A stretch of 64,000 nucleotides of DNA from Bacteroidota bacterium (GTDB lineage: Bacteria > Bacteroidota > Bacteroidia > AKYH767-A > OLB10): NCBI GenBank assembly GCA_016713925.1, contig JADJOH010000008.1, forward strand, positions 868,001 to 932,000, read 5' to 3'. The number at the start of each line of letters is the position of its first letter. The first letter of the stretch is position 1. The notes beneath the pieces were generated by a model, which worked only from the letters and a program-made list of their open reading frames with translations, was not told the origin of the DNA and did no database searches. Below are positions 38,001 through 46,021 of this stretch, one piece after another. A program made the translations under genes and the position numbers.

Positions 38001-38838
38001 GTATTCTCCTCCTATTGTTGTTCCTTCCAATGCTGCCGATGTTAAACTGCGATTCAGATATGCTTATGCCGGTGAAGCAGGTATCCCTCCCGGTGGATGG
38101 GATTGGGCAAGCGCTAATATTAGTGTGAATGGCGGACCGTATACATTATTAGGCTATTTAAGTAATACAGGGTCAAATGGAAGCTGGCTTGCAGCGCAAT
38201 ATAACCTGAGTAGTTATGCCGGAGATACTATAGTGATAAATTGGAATTATAATTCGGTAGATGCCGTTGCAAACAATTTCCTCGGCATGCAAATCGATAG
38301 TATTGCTGTGGTTTCCAATTCAAGTGTTAATTTTTGTAGTGGAAGTAATGTGGTCTTGAGCGCGGGATCCGGTTCGGGAAATTTCCTGTGGTCAACAGGT
38401 GCAACAACGGCTACAATTGCTGTAACTGCTCCGGGGAATTATTCAGTGACCGAAACCAGCATCAATGGATGTTCCGGAACTGCTGCCACGAATTCGCTGA
38501 TGTACATTTGTCCGCTTCAACTTAATTTAAAAGCGTTTATTGAAGGATATTATATAGGAGGAGGTTTGATGCAGGCTGTTGTAAATCCTTCCCTTTATCC
38601 CACTTTAGTAGATACAATTACCGTTGAACTGAGAAACAGTATCGCACCATATGCACTGGAGAAAAGCATTAAAGGAACGTTGAATACTTCCGGAAACGGA
38701 CAGTTTATCTTCCCCGGGAATTTACTTTCACGACAATATTACATCGTGGTGAAAACCCGTAATACAATTGAAATCTGGAGTAAGCTTCCTGTGTTGATGG
38801 ATATTCCCGTCGAAATGTTTGACTTTACCGCACCATAG
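34867..38838 (+). CDS. Sortilin-type adhesin, C-terminal fragment with PKD and duplicated MAM-like modules
   Basis: The first hundred bases of this open frame are out of frame; sense begins near 34970 (TNVVTAGGSF). Modules in order: the last propeller blades (STNGGTSWTSVEGN), a PKD domain (TTWSWNFGDGTPASALENPTHSY), a jelly-roll-like part, Ig-like CHU modules (FCTGGSTTLNAG, YLWSTGANTQTI), then two tandem copies of a roughly 230 aa unit (jelly roll starting DFESG/NFESG, then an Ig-like WSTGA module). The C-terminal part (QLNLKAFIEGYYIGGGLMQAV) resembles a domain that in related proteins stands before a dockerin-like or sorting end, but here it stops at …MFDFTAP. I see no T9SS sorting motif, so anchoring is unclear. 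Confidence 0.8.
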   Translation: METVLFVISIRINRSFNLHNMSITIIIVLVMEEIRTNVVTAGGSFINPSDYDDANNKMYAASTTNQFVRWDDPQTGGTFVTVAAAALNGWVSAVKVSPNTANKVFFGSDNGRVVRVENAHTGAPTITNISTGLPAGAYVSCVEVETGNDNHLLVTFSSYGVNSVWESTNGGTSWTSVEGNLPDMPIRWALFNPNNNDQVLLATELGVWSTDNLNAGATVWGATNSGLANVRVDMLQLRQSDKYVIAATHGRGLYASDLFTAATANFHSDIQLSYINKSIQFISDSYQATTWSWNFGDGTPASALENPTHSYAVAGKYNVTLTINGGASVLTKNLYIHILPNRGTPYVVASDGGTFEINPNDFGAQSISGNVNKWERGVPANALVTVNSPVNVWKTDLDADVTEGDYACALQTPSYNMTAAGTYTLRFRRSMEVIFCNAPIAVQLQYSTDRGASWTRLGVDADANATNWYNRGPSSGCPIDAGIFADQYGWTTTSNNTLCTYNLTTGVPALVGQGEVTFRFVLSVKPGYGASSYLADGFMVDDFEILGPVNSPFGGGVANIITSGTLTPFSACSGTASAQQSFTVSGSGLTTNLIVTPPTGFEVSLTSGSGFASSLSLTPSSGNVSTTTIFVRMASTAVGTPSGNIVCSTTGATQNVFASGTVNALPTPSITGSLTFCTGGSTTLNAGSFSSYLWSTGANTQTIVVNTANTFTVTVTNGNGCTGSASATTSITPITPPTITSSENLVLMSQDFESGALPPGWTATGLWHITNACVTGAPPNPTRWAYYGIDGSCTFNNGGTHSGNLTSNTVAIPAAATSATLSFKYAYNGEGGAYPSGYDNSALLISVNGAAFTPIFNLSTTGSGGNWLNASVNLAPYAGSTIALQWNFNTVDAIGNSFLGLQLDSISIKANNGFTFCSGGSVSLNAAAGYSSYIWSTGANTSGISVATAGNYTVTVTSGSCTSSATAIVTVNPNPTPAITGNIAQLLFYENFESGSLPSGWSVTGLWHVTNACVSGTPPNPNYWAYYGQDGTCNFNTGVTNSGNMYSPPIVVPSNAADVKLRFRYAYAGEAGIPPGGWDWASANISVNGGPYTLLGYLSNTGSNGSWLAAQYNLSSYAGDTIVINWNYNSVDAVANNFLGMQIDSIAVVSNSSVNFCSGSNVVLSAGSGSGNFLWSTGATTATIAVTAPGNYSVTETSINGCSGTAATNSLMYICPLQLNLKAFIEGYYIGGGLMQAVVNPSLYPTLVDTITVELRNSIAPYALEKSIKGTLNTSGNGQFIFPGNLLSRQYYIVVKTRNTIEIWSKLPVLMDIPVEMFDFTAP

Positions 38839-38856
38839 TAAATCAGATTGTATGTC

Positions 38857-38896
38857 GTAAAAAGGCTGTTACTGTATTAAGGTACAGCCTTTTTAC
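38857..38896 (+). terminator. Strong rho-independent terminator
   Basis: Perfect 13 bp stem GTAAAAAGGCTGT/ACAGCCTTTTTAC with a 14-base loop, 18 bases behind the adhesin stop. The symmetric A/T ends allow it to work in both directions. Confidence 0.85.
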
Positions 38897-39011
38897 ATTA
38901 AAGTAAACAGGAGTAGTTGAGAATAATTGTCAGGCCAATAATGTTGGTTTGTAATTTATTTTCACTCCGGAATTCAAAGAGGGATGCGAAAACGGAAAGG
39001 GTTTAATTTGT

Positions 39012-39019
39012 TAACTTTG
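39012..39019 (+). promoter_or_regulatory. Candidate -7 element (TAACTTTG) of kbl
   Basis: Matches TAnnTTTG, 17 bases upstream of the ATG at 39037. No -33 TTTG at the normal spacing. Confidence 0.45.
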
Positions 39020-39036
39020 CCTGTAAATTGACCACT

Positions 39037-40236
39037 ATGTACACTACCCTTCAACCCGTACTCGCTAAAGAACTTCAGGAAATTAAGGATGCAGGACTTT
39101 ATAAGCAGGAAAGAATAATCACTACTGCCCAGGGAGCCGACATTAATGCCAATGGATTAGAAGTCATCAATTTTTGCGCGAATAACTATCTCGGACTTTC
39201 TTCTCATCCTAAAGTGATAGAAGCCGCCAAACACGCCATCGATACGCATGGATTCGGCATGAGCAGTGTGCGTTTCATTTGCGGTACGCAGGATATTCAC
39301 AAAGAATTGGAATCGAAGATCTCTTCCTTTCTTGGAACAGAAGATACCATCCTCTATGCCGCGGCCTTCGATGCCAATGGAGGGGTATTTGAGCCGTTGC
39401 TGAATGAGCAGGATGCGATTATTTCCGATGAGTTGAACCATGCTTCTATCATTGATGGTATCCGTCTCTGCAAAGCACAGCGTCATCGCTATAAGCATAA
39501 CAATATGGAAGATCTGGAGGAGCAGCTTAAAGCAACCCAGCACCTTCGTCACCGAATGATTGTTTCGGATGGTGTTTTTTCCATGGATGGAACGATTGCG
39601 CAACTGGATAAAATTTGTGATCTGGCCGATAAATACAAAGCACTGGTCATGATCGACGAATGTCATGCTTCCGGTTTCATGGGCAAAACAGGCCGCGGAA
39701 CGCATGAGCATACCGGTGTGATGGGACGTGTGGATATCATCACCGGAACCCTCGGTAAGGCACTGGGTGGGGCAATGGGTGGATTTACCTCCGGCAGAAA
39801 GGAAATTGTGGAGATGCTTCGTCAACGCTCCCGGCCGTATTTGTTCTCCAATTCTCTGGCTCCGGCTATCGTTGGAGCTTCTATTGCCGTCATTGATATG
39901 CTGACTCAAACCACGGCTTTGCGCGATAAACTCTGGGAAAATACCCAATATTTCCGCGAGCAAATCACCCTTGCCGGTTTCGATATTAAGCCCGGAACAC
40001 ACCCCATTGTACCCATCATGCTGTACGAAGCGAAGCTAGCTCAGGATTTCGCAGCCCGGTTATTACAGGAAGGAATTTATGTCATAGGGTTCTTCTATCC
40101 CGTTGTGGCTAAAGGGAATGCACGCATACGGGTCCAGCTGAGCGCCGCCCACGACCGCCATCATATCGATAAAGCCATCACCGCTTTTACCAAAGTAGGA
40201 AAAGAATTAGGTGTTTTGAAGACTGTTTCAGCATAA
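39037..40236 (+). CDS. kbl: Glycine C-acetyltransferase (2-amino-3-ketobutyrate CoA ligase)
   Basis: The ATG at 39037 is preferred over the TTG at 39028. The 399 aa product is a PLP enzyme of the alpha-oxoamine synthase family: FCANNYLGLSSHP (47-58), FGMSSVRFICGTQDIHKELE (73-92), DELNHASIIDG (131-141), VMIDECHASGFMG with the PLP-contacting D207, and TGTLGKALGGAMGG with the PLP lysine K241. The match to Kbl is very close in these blocks. The enzyme joins glycine and acetyl-CoA reversibly to 2-amino-3-oxobutyrate, a threonine breakdown step with threonine dehydrogenase (not in the window). Single-gene unit followed by a tRNA. Confidence 0.95.
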   Translation: MYTTLQPVLAKELQEIKDAGLYKQERIITTAQGADINANGLEVINFCANNYLGLSSHPKVIEAAKHAIDTHGFGMSSVRFICGTQDIHKELESKISSFLGTEDTILYAAAFDANGGVFEPLLNEQDAIISDELNHASIIDGIRLCKAQRHRYKHNNMEDLEEQLKATQHLRHRMIVSDGVFSMDGTIAQLDKICDLADKYKALVMIDECHASGFMGKTGRGTHEHTGVMGRVDIITGTLGKALGGAMGGFTSGRKEIVEMLRQRSRPYLFSNSLAPAIVGASIAVIDMLTQTTALRDKLWENTQYFREQITLAGFDIKPGTHPIVPIMLYEAKLAQDFAARLLQEGIYVIGFFYPVVAKGNARIRVQLSAAHDRHHIDKAITAFTKVGKELGVLKTVSA

Positions 40237-40302
40237 GTAGTATTTTTGTGCTCCTTAAAAAAAGGACAGGTCATTCATATTTATATGAAAAAACCTGTTT
40301 CC

Positions 40303-40376
40303 GGGCCTATAGCTCAGTTGGTTAGAGCGCCGGACTCATAATCCGTCGGTCGTAGGTTCAAGTCCTACTGGGCCCA
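40303..40376 (+). tRNA. tRNA with CAT anticodon (Met elongator or Ile2)
   Basis: 74 nt cloverleaf: acceptor GGGCCTA/TGGGCCC (one G-T pair), D arm GCTC…GAGC, anticodon stem CCGGA/TCCGT (first pair C-T mismatched) with loop CTCATAA (anticodon CAT at 40337-40339), T arm GTAGG/CCTAC around TTCAAGT. The discriminator base is A; CCA is not encoded (ACCCC follows). Sequence alone does not separate elongator tRNA-Met from tRNA-Ile with lysidine at C34. Confidence 0.93.
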
Positions 40377-40389
40377 CCCCAGAAGTAGA

Positions 40390-40425
40390 AAAGCCAGGAA
40401 TTATTTCTTGGCTTTTTGTTTTTTC
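40390..40425 (+). terminator. Terminator of the tRNA gene
   Basis: Stem AAGCCAGGAA/TTTCTTGGCTT (one G-T pair) with a small TTA-type loop, followed by TTTTTGTTTTTT. It is the first of three related hairpins in the gap. Confidence 0.85.
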
Positions 40426-40482
40426 TTCGGATGGGGGATTGTTCTTAACTTAAATTCACTTTGGCTTTACACTTCTGGGCTG
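40411..40482. repeat. 72 bp direct repeat behind the tRNA, copy 1
   Basis: Starts GCTTTTTGTTTTTTCTTCGG and ends CACTTCTGGGCTG. The second copy at 40625-40695 differs by one missing G and one T-to-C change. Together with the hairpins they give a duplicated terminator cassette. Confidence 0.85.
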
Positions 40483-40498
40483 TGCTAAAGAAGTAGAG

Positions 40499-40520
40499 AG
40501 GCAGGAGATATCTTCTGCCT
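40499..40520. other. Second hairpin in the post-tRNA repeat array
   Basis: A 22-base inverted repeat (arms AGGCAGGAGAT and ATCTTCTGCCT, one G-T pair). It is preceded by GAAGTAGAG as in the other two units; CAATGCTTTT follows. Confidence 0.65.
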
Positions 40521-40605
40521 CAATGCTTTTAGGGGTGTTTCTAATTTTGATACGCCAGTTATTTTTAGTGCCTCACACTTCCGGGCTGTGCTAAAGAAGT
40601 AGAAG

Positions 40606-40640
40606 AGTCAGGGATTATTTCCTGGCTTTTTGTTTTTTCT
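40606..40640 (+). terminator. Third hairpin, terminator-like, in the post-tRNA repeat array
   Basis: Stem AGTCAGGGA/TTCCTGGCT with a TTAT loop, followed by TTTTTGTTTTTT. It is almost the same as the tRNA terminator at 40390 and is again preceded by GCTAAAGAAGTAGA. Confidence 0.7.
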
Positions 40641-40695
40641 TCGGATGGGGATTGTTCTTAACTTAAATTCACTTTGGCTTTACACTTCCGGGCTG
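40625..40695. repeat. 72 bp direct repeat behind the tRNA, copy 2
   Basis: Near-identical to 40411-40482 (see there). No gene lies between the copies. Confidence 0.85.
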
Positions 40696-40718
40696 AGTTT
40701 ATAGAGAAGGTTTGCAAA

Positions 40719-40783
40719 GCAAGCAGCAAGCAGCAAGCAGCAAGCAGCCGGAAGCCGGTAGCTGGCAGCCGGTAGCCAGCAGC
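40719..40783. repeat. AGCAAGC / AGCCGGTAGC low-complexity tract
   Basis: AGCAAGC is repeated about five times, then variants of AGCCGGTAGC. It lies just upstream of the adhesin start; the open frame passes through it, but as simple sequence (QAASSKQPEAGSWQPVASS) it is not likely translated. The AGCCGGTAGCCGGTAG word also occurs at 12303-12320. Confidence 0.65.
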
Positions 40784-40837
40784 ATGAAACAAAACTCCAT
40801 TTTTCCATATCTTCGACTTTCCAAAATAAATCTCTTT

Positions 40838-43800
40838 ATGAATTATTTACGTCAGTTAATCTTAGTGCCGATCCTGCTTCTATTGAATTATTCTTCATTT
40901 GCTCAATGGACGCCTCTTACAACAGGTACTAATGATAATATATCCTGTGTAAGGTATGCCTCTACCGGTCAAGTATGGGCCGGAACATGGAATGGTGTGC
41001 TCCGCTCCTCTAACAGTGGTGCTGCATTTAATTTTGTTTCCGGACTCAATGCCACACTCGGAAATTCCCAGATCATTGGCAGCTTTGATGATCTCTATGT
41101 GACCGGTCCTTCAAGCGCAGTGGGTATCGGATTCTTTTATCTCGGCAACGACCTAATTGTCTTCGGAACATCCAATAATGGCACTTCATGGAGTCATAAT
41201 TACTATTCTAATTCGGGTAGTTTATTGCGCTATTTGGAGGCATTTGATTTCAGTAGCAGTGGAAATGGGGTTGCCGTAGGGGATGTTGGACGGGTTTTAC
41301 GCTCCTCCAATAGTGGAACTTCATGGATAACCTCTACTACAGGAATTACCAATACACTTTACGATGTGTCGTGGGTGAATGGGAGCAATTGGGTGATGGT
41401 GTCCGGCAGCAATATTTATCGGTCTGTAAATGATGGAGCGAACTGGACTTCAGTGCTGAGTGGTTCGGGTAATTTTGAGAATGTGTCTTTCGCTCATGGT
41501 ACCAATACAGGATACGCGGGTGGTTCGAATGAACTGAAAAAATCTACCGATGGTGGTCTTACATGGGCTACAGTCAATATCCCTCCAATGAGTATTCGCT
41601 GTGTGTATACCGTGAGTCCCGATACCGTTTACCTGGGTACTTATGATGCGCTTTATCGATCCATCAGCGGTGGCTTGTATTGGGAGCGTTTTGATTTGCC
41701 GGACTTTCAGCGTATCAATGATATTAATTTCTACGATGCCAATAATGGTATGGTGGCCGGGGATAGCGGATATGTGGCAGTGACTGCTAACGGTGGCGGT
41801 GTACCGATACCTGCTGCACATTTTGATCTGCTCAGCTTTGCTGCTTGTCAGGGGGATGTTATTGTACCTGTTAATTACGGCGATCCTTCATGGACCTATC
41901 AATGGCTGTTAAATGGAACTGTCGTCAGTACGCAGTTTTCTCCGTCGATTACGCTCAATACAAGTGGTTCCAATTCCTTAGAACTAATTGCAACCAACAA
42001 CAGCGTTTCCGATACCTTTTCTTTGGGGGTGAATGTGACCCCCATACCTGTAGTTACTCCATTTACAGTCATCAATGATACCATCTGTCAAAACGGACAA
42101 GGGCGTTTTCGCATTCCCAACAGTCAGATTTTTGTGAATTACGCGCTGTTTGATGGTAATACCTTTGTGACTTCTACGGGTGGTAACGGAGATACCATCT
42201 CACTAGCTACCACTACCAATCAGTCCGTTGTGAAACCTTATCGTATCCGCGCCATCTACACCAACTCCTGCGGATCAGATACGCTGGAAGTAATAGATTC
42301 TTTATGGATTGCGACACCGAATGTCAATGTTTCGGCTAGCCTTTACCGTGATACGATCTGCACAGGGGACACCACTTCGATGTTGATTTATAACTCAGAG
42401 CCCGGTTGGGATTATTATTGTTCTAATGCTCCATTTACCAAAGTAGATGGTACAGGTGGAACTATCATTATCCCGGTTGGTCCTGTTACCTCCGGTGTTA
42501 CTATTACCGTAACTGCAAGATATAAAGCACTTAATTGCCTTAAAACGCTACCCGGTTCATTCCCGATCACTTACCGTGCAACTTCTGTTGCTGTCCCCGG
42601 AACATTACAAGCCGGCGTGGGACAACCTCTGAGTGTGAGTGCAACCTCTTCCGGTTTCAATGCATGGGATTGGGATTTTGGTCCGAACGCAAATCCATTA
42701 ACTGCTACCGGATTGATTCCGGTAAATCCTGTTTTTTCTGTGGCCGGGATTGATACCATTACCCTCCTTGCGCGACTGGATTATACGTGCAGTAAAATCA
42801 TTCGCAAGCCGGTTTATATTTACGGACCTCTGCCTGGCTCCAGCACTGTTTCGTGTGATGTGGATACGTTCATCGGCACCATTCCTACAAGTACCTACAA
42901 ATATTGTTTGGATGATTTTAATAATTTGCATGCTGTTGGCTTCAATGCACAGTCGTCTAATTTTGCCTTTATCCCATACGTTTTACGTCTCGATTCAAAT
43001 GGAATCAGGAAGCATTTAACCACCTTTAATTCATTGGGAAATAACCCCGGTGCTCAGGGATTAATCAATGGTATTACTTCGGATCGGATGGCCAGTACTT
43101 ACTTTGCAACGCATTATGTGGCTCAGGCACGATTTGATGTATTGGGTAATTACATTCGTAACAAAAACGCGATTGTTAAATTGAACGACAAAGGTGAATT
43201 TAAATGGGCCATAGAAGCTCCACTGGCCGATTTTTCGGATATGATCACCATCGACAATCGCATTTTTGCCGTTGGTATAAATGCATGGAAAGGATGCGAA
43301 TTTCAAACGCCTGATGGTCTCTATCGCTACGTGCCTTCCATCAACAATAAAGGAGAAGCTTTTATCATGGAGATGAATGAAGACGGAAAAATACTTAACC
43401 TAAATGCTTTTGGAACTGTTGGTTCAAGTAGTTCTAATTATCCGGCTAAGTTCAAGGTGAAATACCCATTGGTGAATCAATTTTTTGATTACGATACCTT
43501 GCGTCAGAATCTCATGGCTCGTAAATCTCCCTCAGGTGATTTGCTCCTCGGAGGATTATTAGATGCGTCTACGATTGGATCATCCATTTATTTTAAGAAT
43601 CAACCACTCTCAAATTCTTTACCGATAGGAACAGGTTTAGAAAAATGCCTTTTCATTAGCCGATATAATTTGAACACCGGATTTACAGATGCGGTAACAC
43701 TGATGAGTGGTCAGCCTGAGTTTATCACCGACTTCAAGGAAACTTCGAATGGGCATTTTGTATTTGTAGGTCGCGCAAAAAATAAATTGATTACCAGCAA

Positions 43801-46006
43801 TGGCACGCTTACTTTCCCGGTTACGAACAGCGAATACCAATTTGCAGCTTCCTTTACTGCTGCCGGTGTACTCAATTGGATCGTTTATGCAGATGCAATG
43901 AAGTTTAATGGCGTGGGTGTAAATAGTGATGGCTCTGTGAGCGTACTCGCGGCAATGTCATCCAATTTTTTAATTGTGGATGGCCAAAACAATCCTTTTA
44001 ATGTTTCTCCTACGCCTACTATTGGATCTTATTTATTGCGTTTCGGCTTAAATGGAGAATTGTTAGGTGCGGATCGTACTTCTAATTTTACAGGAGTTAC
44101 CTTGCAGCAAGATGCATGTGGTAATCATCAGGTGTTTCATTCTACAGGCACCCCAACACAATTTAGAGCGGTGAGAACTATTCACACCAACAACGGAAGT
44201 TGTGGAAGCAATTGTTATGAAGCGTATGATCCTAATCTGTTGGATGTAGAGATGGATTCTGTAATACTCAGTGATATCACTACTTCCGGTCCGGCTGTAC
44301 GCAATATTCGAATGAAAGTGAAAAGTAAATCTGTAGTTCCGGTTACTGCTATGGAATTAAAGTATCGCATCAATAACGATCCCGTGCAAACTATTACCTG
44401 GAATGGGAATATGATCACCGGCGACACGCTTTCTTTTTTTGTGAATGGATATAACTTTAATAGAACCTATAATCGAATGAAGGTTTGGGTGCATCATGTC
44501 AATAGTATCTCCGATAATTTTCAGGAAAATGATACCATCATAAAAAGTCAAATTATTTGTACAGCACCACTGGCAGGAACCTACTCAGCCGGATGTGATA
44601 CCTGTTATTTTGATAACATACAAGCCTCGGCGACAACTCTAAAAACGTGCGGCGTATCTGGTCCGGTTAAAATTGCTATAGAGCCGGGATCTTATCTGGA
44701 ACAGATCCGGATCGATTCTATTCCCTTTGCCAGCGATATCGACTCTGTTGTATGGACATCCCGTACCGGCAATACAGAGGATGTAGTTGTTTCGTTTAAT
44801 ACAGATTACAGTTATTACCGTACATTGTTCCAGCTTGCAAACGCTTCTTATTGCAGTTTTGAGTACATGACTTTGAATAACCATTTGCCCAGAGCATATG
44901 ATGCCATGCAAAATGATGCCGGTTCGAGGTCTGTATTTTACCTGCTGGTATCACACGACATTAACGTGCGCTATTGTAAATTGAACGGTGTTGAGTCAAC
45001 AGGTTTAGCTATCGGAGCGTCCAATTTGTTTTATAGCTATCAGGGGTATAATCTGCGCATTCAAGACAACCAATTCAGGAATGGAGGTATGGCCGTTAGT
45101 GTGGGAGGAAATATTCCACGGGTCCGGAACATCGTTATTACAAACAATGAAGCGAAACAAACAAACGGATTTCAGTTGGTGAAGACGGATAGCCTGATCA
45201 TCGATGGGAATCGAATTGAAGCCATTGGCGATGACGTGAAATCGTGGATACAGATCAACCAGTGTGATTCATTCCGGATCACCAACAATAGTGTTACGTC
45301 GGAAGTTTGGGGAGATGAGGTGCTGAATGTCTATTGCGATTGTCCTCCCGCCAATCATTGCCTGATCGCTAATAATATTTTCTCGTCTGCTCCCTTTTGG
45401 CTGCCGGTAGCGGGAGCATATATTAATGGAACTAACGTAGATGTCATTAATAATAGCTTTGGGCACGGTATTCAGATTTTTACCAATGGAGGGTTTAATT
45501 TCGTGAATAACCTGGTGCGTTCAAATGGTAGCTTCGCTATCGAAATAAGCTCACCGACTTTTTTCAATTCGTTCAATTATAACAGGTATCAATCAGTGGG
45601 TTCACCGATCAATTTTAAGAACAACGGCAGTGACTATACGCTGTCCGGCTGGAGAACGGTTACCGGTTTTGATGCTCAGTCAGACTCTGTTTCTGCAGAA
45701 TACACGACTCTTACGGATATGCACCTCCGAAATTCCATCACCATGCCGGGAACTTCCTGGCCGGGAATCACGACCGATATTGACGGTGATGCACGGGGAG
45801 CTAATCCCACCATCGGTGCTGATGAGTATAGTTTCAATCCGCTTATTGGAGAAGTATGGCCCGGTGATTGTGACAGCACTAAAAATGTGGATAATTTCGA
45901 CCTCCTGCCGATCGGACTTTATTATAACCGTTTTAGCACATCACGTCCGAACGATCCTTCCACCACATGGGTGGCCCAGCCTTCACTTTTATGGAATGAT
46001 TTGTAA
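40838..46006 (+). CDS. Giant Ycf48-like propeller/beta-helix adhesin, interrupted by in-frame TAA
   Basis: The ATG at 40838 opens the signal peptide MNYLRQLILVPILLLLNYSSFAQ. The roughly 1722 aa open part has a Ycf48/BNR-type propeller (VLRSSNSGTSWIT, LKKSTDGGLTWATV, INFYDANNGMVAGDSGYVA), PKD/Ig-like modules (WDWDFGPNANPLTATG), an SBBP-like middle, a right-handed beta-helix (YLEQIRIDSIPFASDIDSV, IDGNRIEAIGDDVKSW, ITNNSVTSEVWGDEV) and the first half of a dockerin-like pair (GDCDSTKNVDNFDLLPIG). The TAA at 46004-46006 stops it before the second calcium loop. The same frame continues without shift into 46022-46867, so one nonsense change separates the adhesin from its sorting domain. Confidence 0.82.
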   Translation: MNYLRQLILVPILLLLNYSSFAQWTPLTTGTNDNISCVRYASTGQVWAGTWNGVLRSSNSGAAFNFVSGLNATLGNSQIIGSFDDLYVTGPSSAVGIGFFYLGNDLIVFGTSNNGTSWSHNYYSNSGSLLRYLEAFDFSSSGNGVAVGDVGRVLRSSNSGTSWITSTTGITNTLYDVSWVNGSNWVMVSGSNIYRSVNDGANWTSVLSGSGNFENVSFAHGTNTGYAGGSNELKKSTDGGLTWATVNIPPMSIRCVYTVSPDTVYLGTYDALYRSISGGLYWERFDLPDFQRINDINFYDANNGMVAGDSGYVAVTANGGGVPIPAAHFDLLSFAACQGDVIVPVNYGDPSWTYQWLLNGTVVSTQFSPSITLNTSGSNSLELIATNNSVSDTFSLGVNVTPIPVVTPFTVINDTICQNGQGRFRIPNSQIFVNYALFDGNTFVTSTGGNGDTISLATTTNQSVVKPYRIRAIYTNSCGSDTLEVIDSLWIATPNVNVSASLYRDTICTGDTTSMLIYNSEPGWDYYCSNAPFTKVDGTGGTIIIPVGPVTSGVTITVTARYKALNCLKTLPGSFPITYRATSVAVPGTLQAGVGQPLSVSATSSGFNAWDWDFGPNANPLTATGLIPVNPVFSVAGIDTITLLARLDYTCSKIIRKPVYIYGPLPGSSTVSCDVDTFIGTIPTSTYKYCLDDFNNLHAVGFNAQSSNFAFIPYVLRLDSNGIRKHLTTFNSLGNNPGAQGLINGITSDRMASTYFATHYVAQARFDVLGNYIRNKNAIVKLNDKGEFKWAIEAPLADFSDMITIDNRIFAVGINAWKGCEFQTPDGLYRYVPSINNKGEAFIMEMNEDGKILNLNAFGTVGSSSSNYPAKFKVKYPLVNQFFDYDTLRQNLMARKSPSGDLLLGGLLDASTIGSSIYFKNQPLSNSLPIGTGLEKCLFISRYNLNTGFTDAVTLMSGQPEFITDFKETSNGHFVFVGRAKNKLITSNGTLTFPVTNSEYQFAASFTAAGVLNWIVYADAMKFNGVGVNSDGSVSVLAAMSSNFLIVDGQNNPFNVSPTPTIGSYLLRFGLNGELLGADRTSNFTGVTLQQDACGNHQVFHSTGTPTQFRAVRTIHTNNGSCGSNCYEAYDPNLLDVEMDSVILSDITTSGPAVRNIRMKVKSKSVVPVTAMELKYRINNDPVQTITWNGNMITGDTLSFFVNGYNFNRTYNRMKVWVHHVNSISDNFQENDTIIKSQIICTAPLAGTYSAGCDTCYFDNIQASATTLKTCGVSGPVKIAIEPGSYLEQIRIDSIPFASDIDSVVWTSRTGNTEDVVVSFNTDYSYYRTLFQLANASYCSFEYMTLNNHLPRAYDAMQNDAGSRSVFYLLVSHDINVRYCKLNGVESTGLAIGASNLFYSYQGYNLRIQDNQFRNGGMAVSVGGNIPRVRNIVITNNEAKQTNGFQLVKTDSLIIDGNRIEAIGDDVKSWIQINQCDSFRITNNSVTSEVWGDEVLNVYCDCPPANHCLIANNIFSSAPFWLPVAGAYINGTNVDVINNSFGHGIQIFTNGGFNFVNNLVRSNGSFAIEISSPTFFNSFNYNRYQSVGSPINFKNNGSDYTLSGWRTVTGFDAQSDSVSAEYTTLTDMHLRNSITMPGTSWPGITTDIDGDARGANPTIGADEYSFNPLIGEVWPGDCDSTKNVDNFDLLPIGLYYNRFSTSRPNDPSTTWVAQPSLLWNDL

Positions 46007-46021
46007 TCGAACGGTAGCAAC

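Noticed and set aside
39157..40002. 281 aa minus-strand ORF opposite kbl
   Set aside because: Antisense shadow of a well conserved enzyme gene; histidine-rich random sequence without domain.
40303..40837. tRNA-linked integrative element
   Set aside because: There is repeat structure behind the tRNA but no copy of the tRNA 3' end and no integrase gene in the window.
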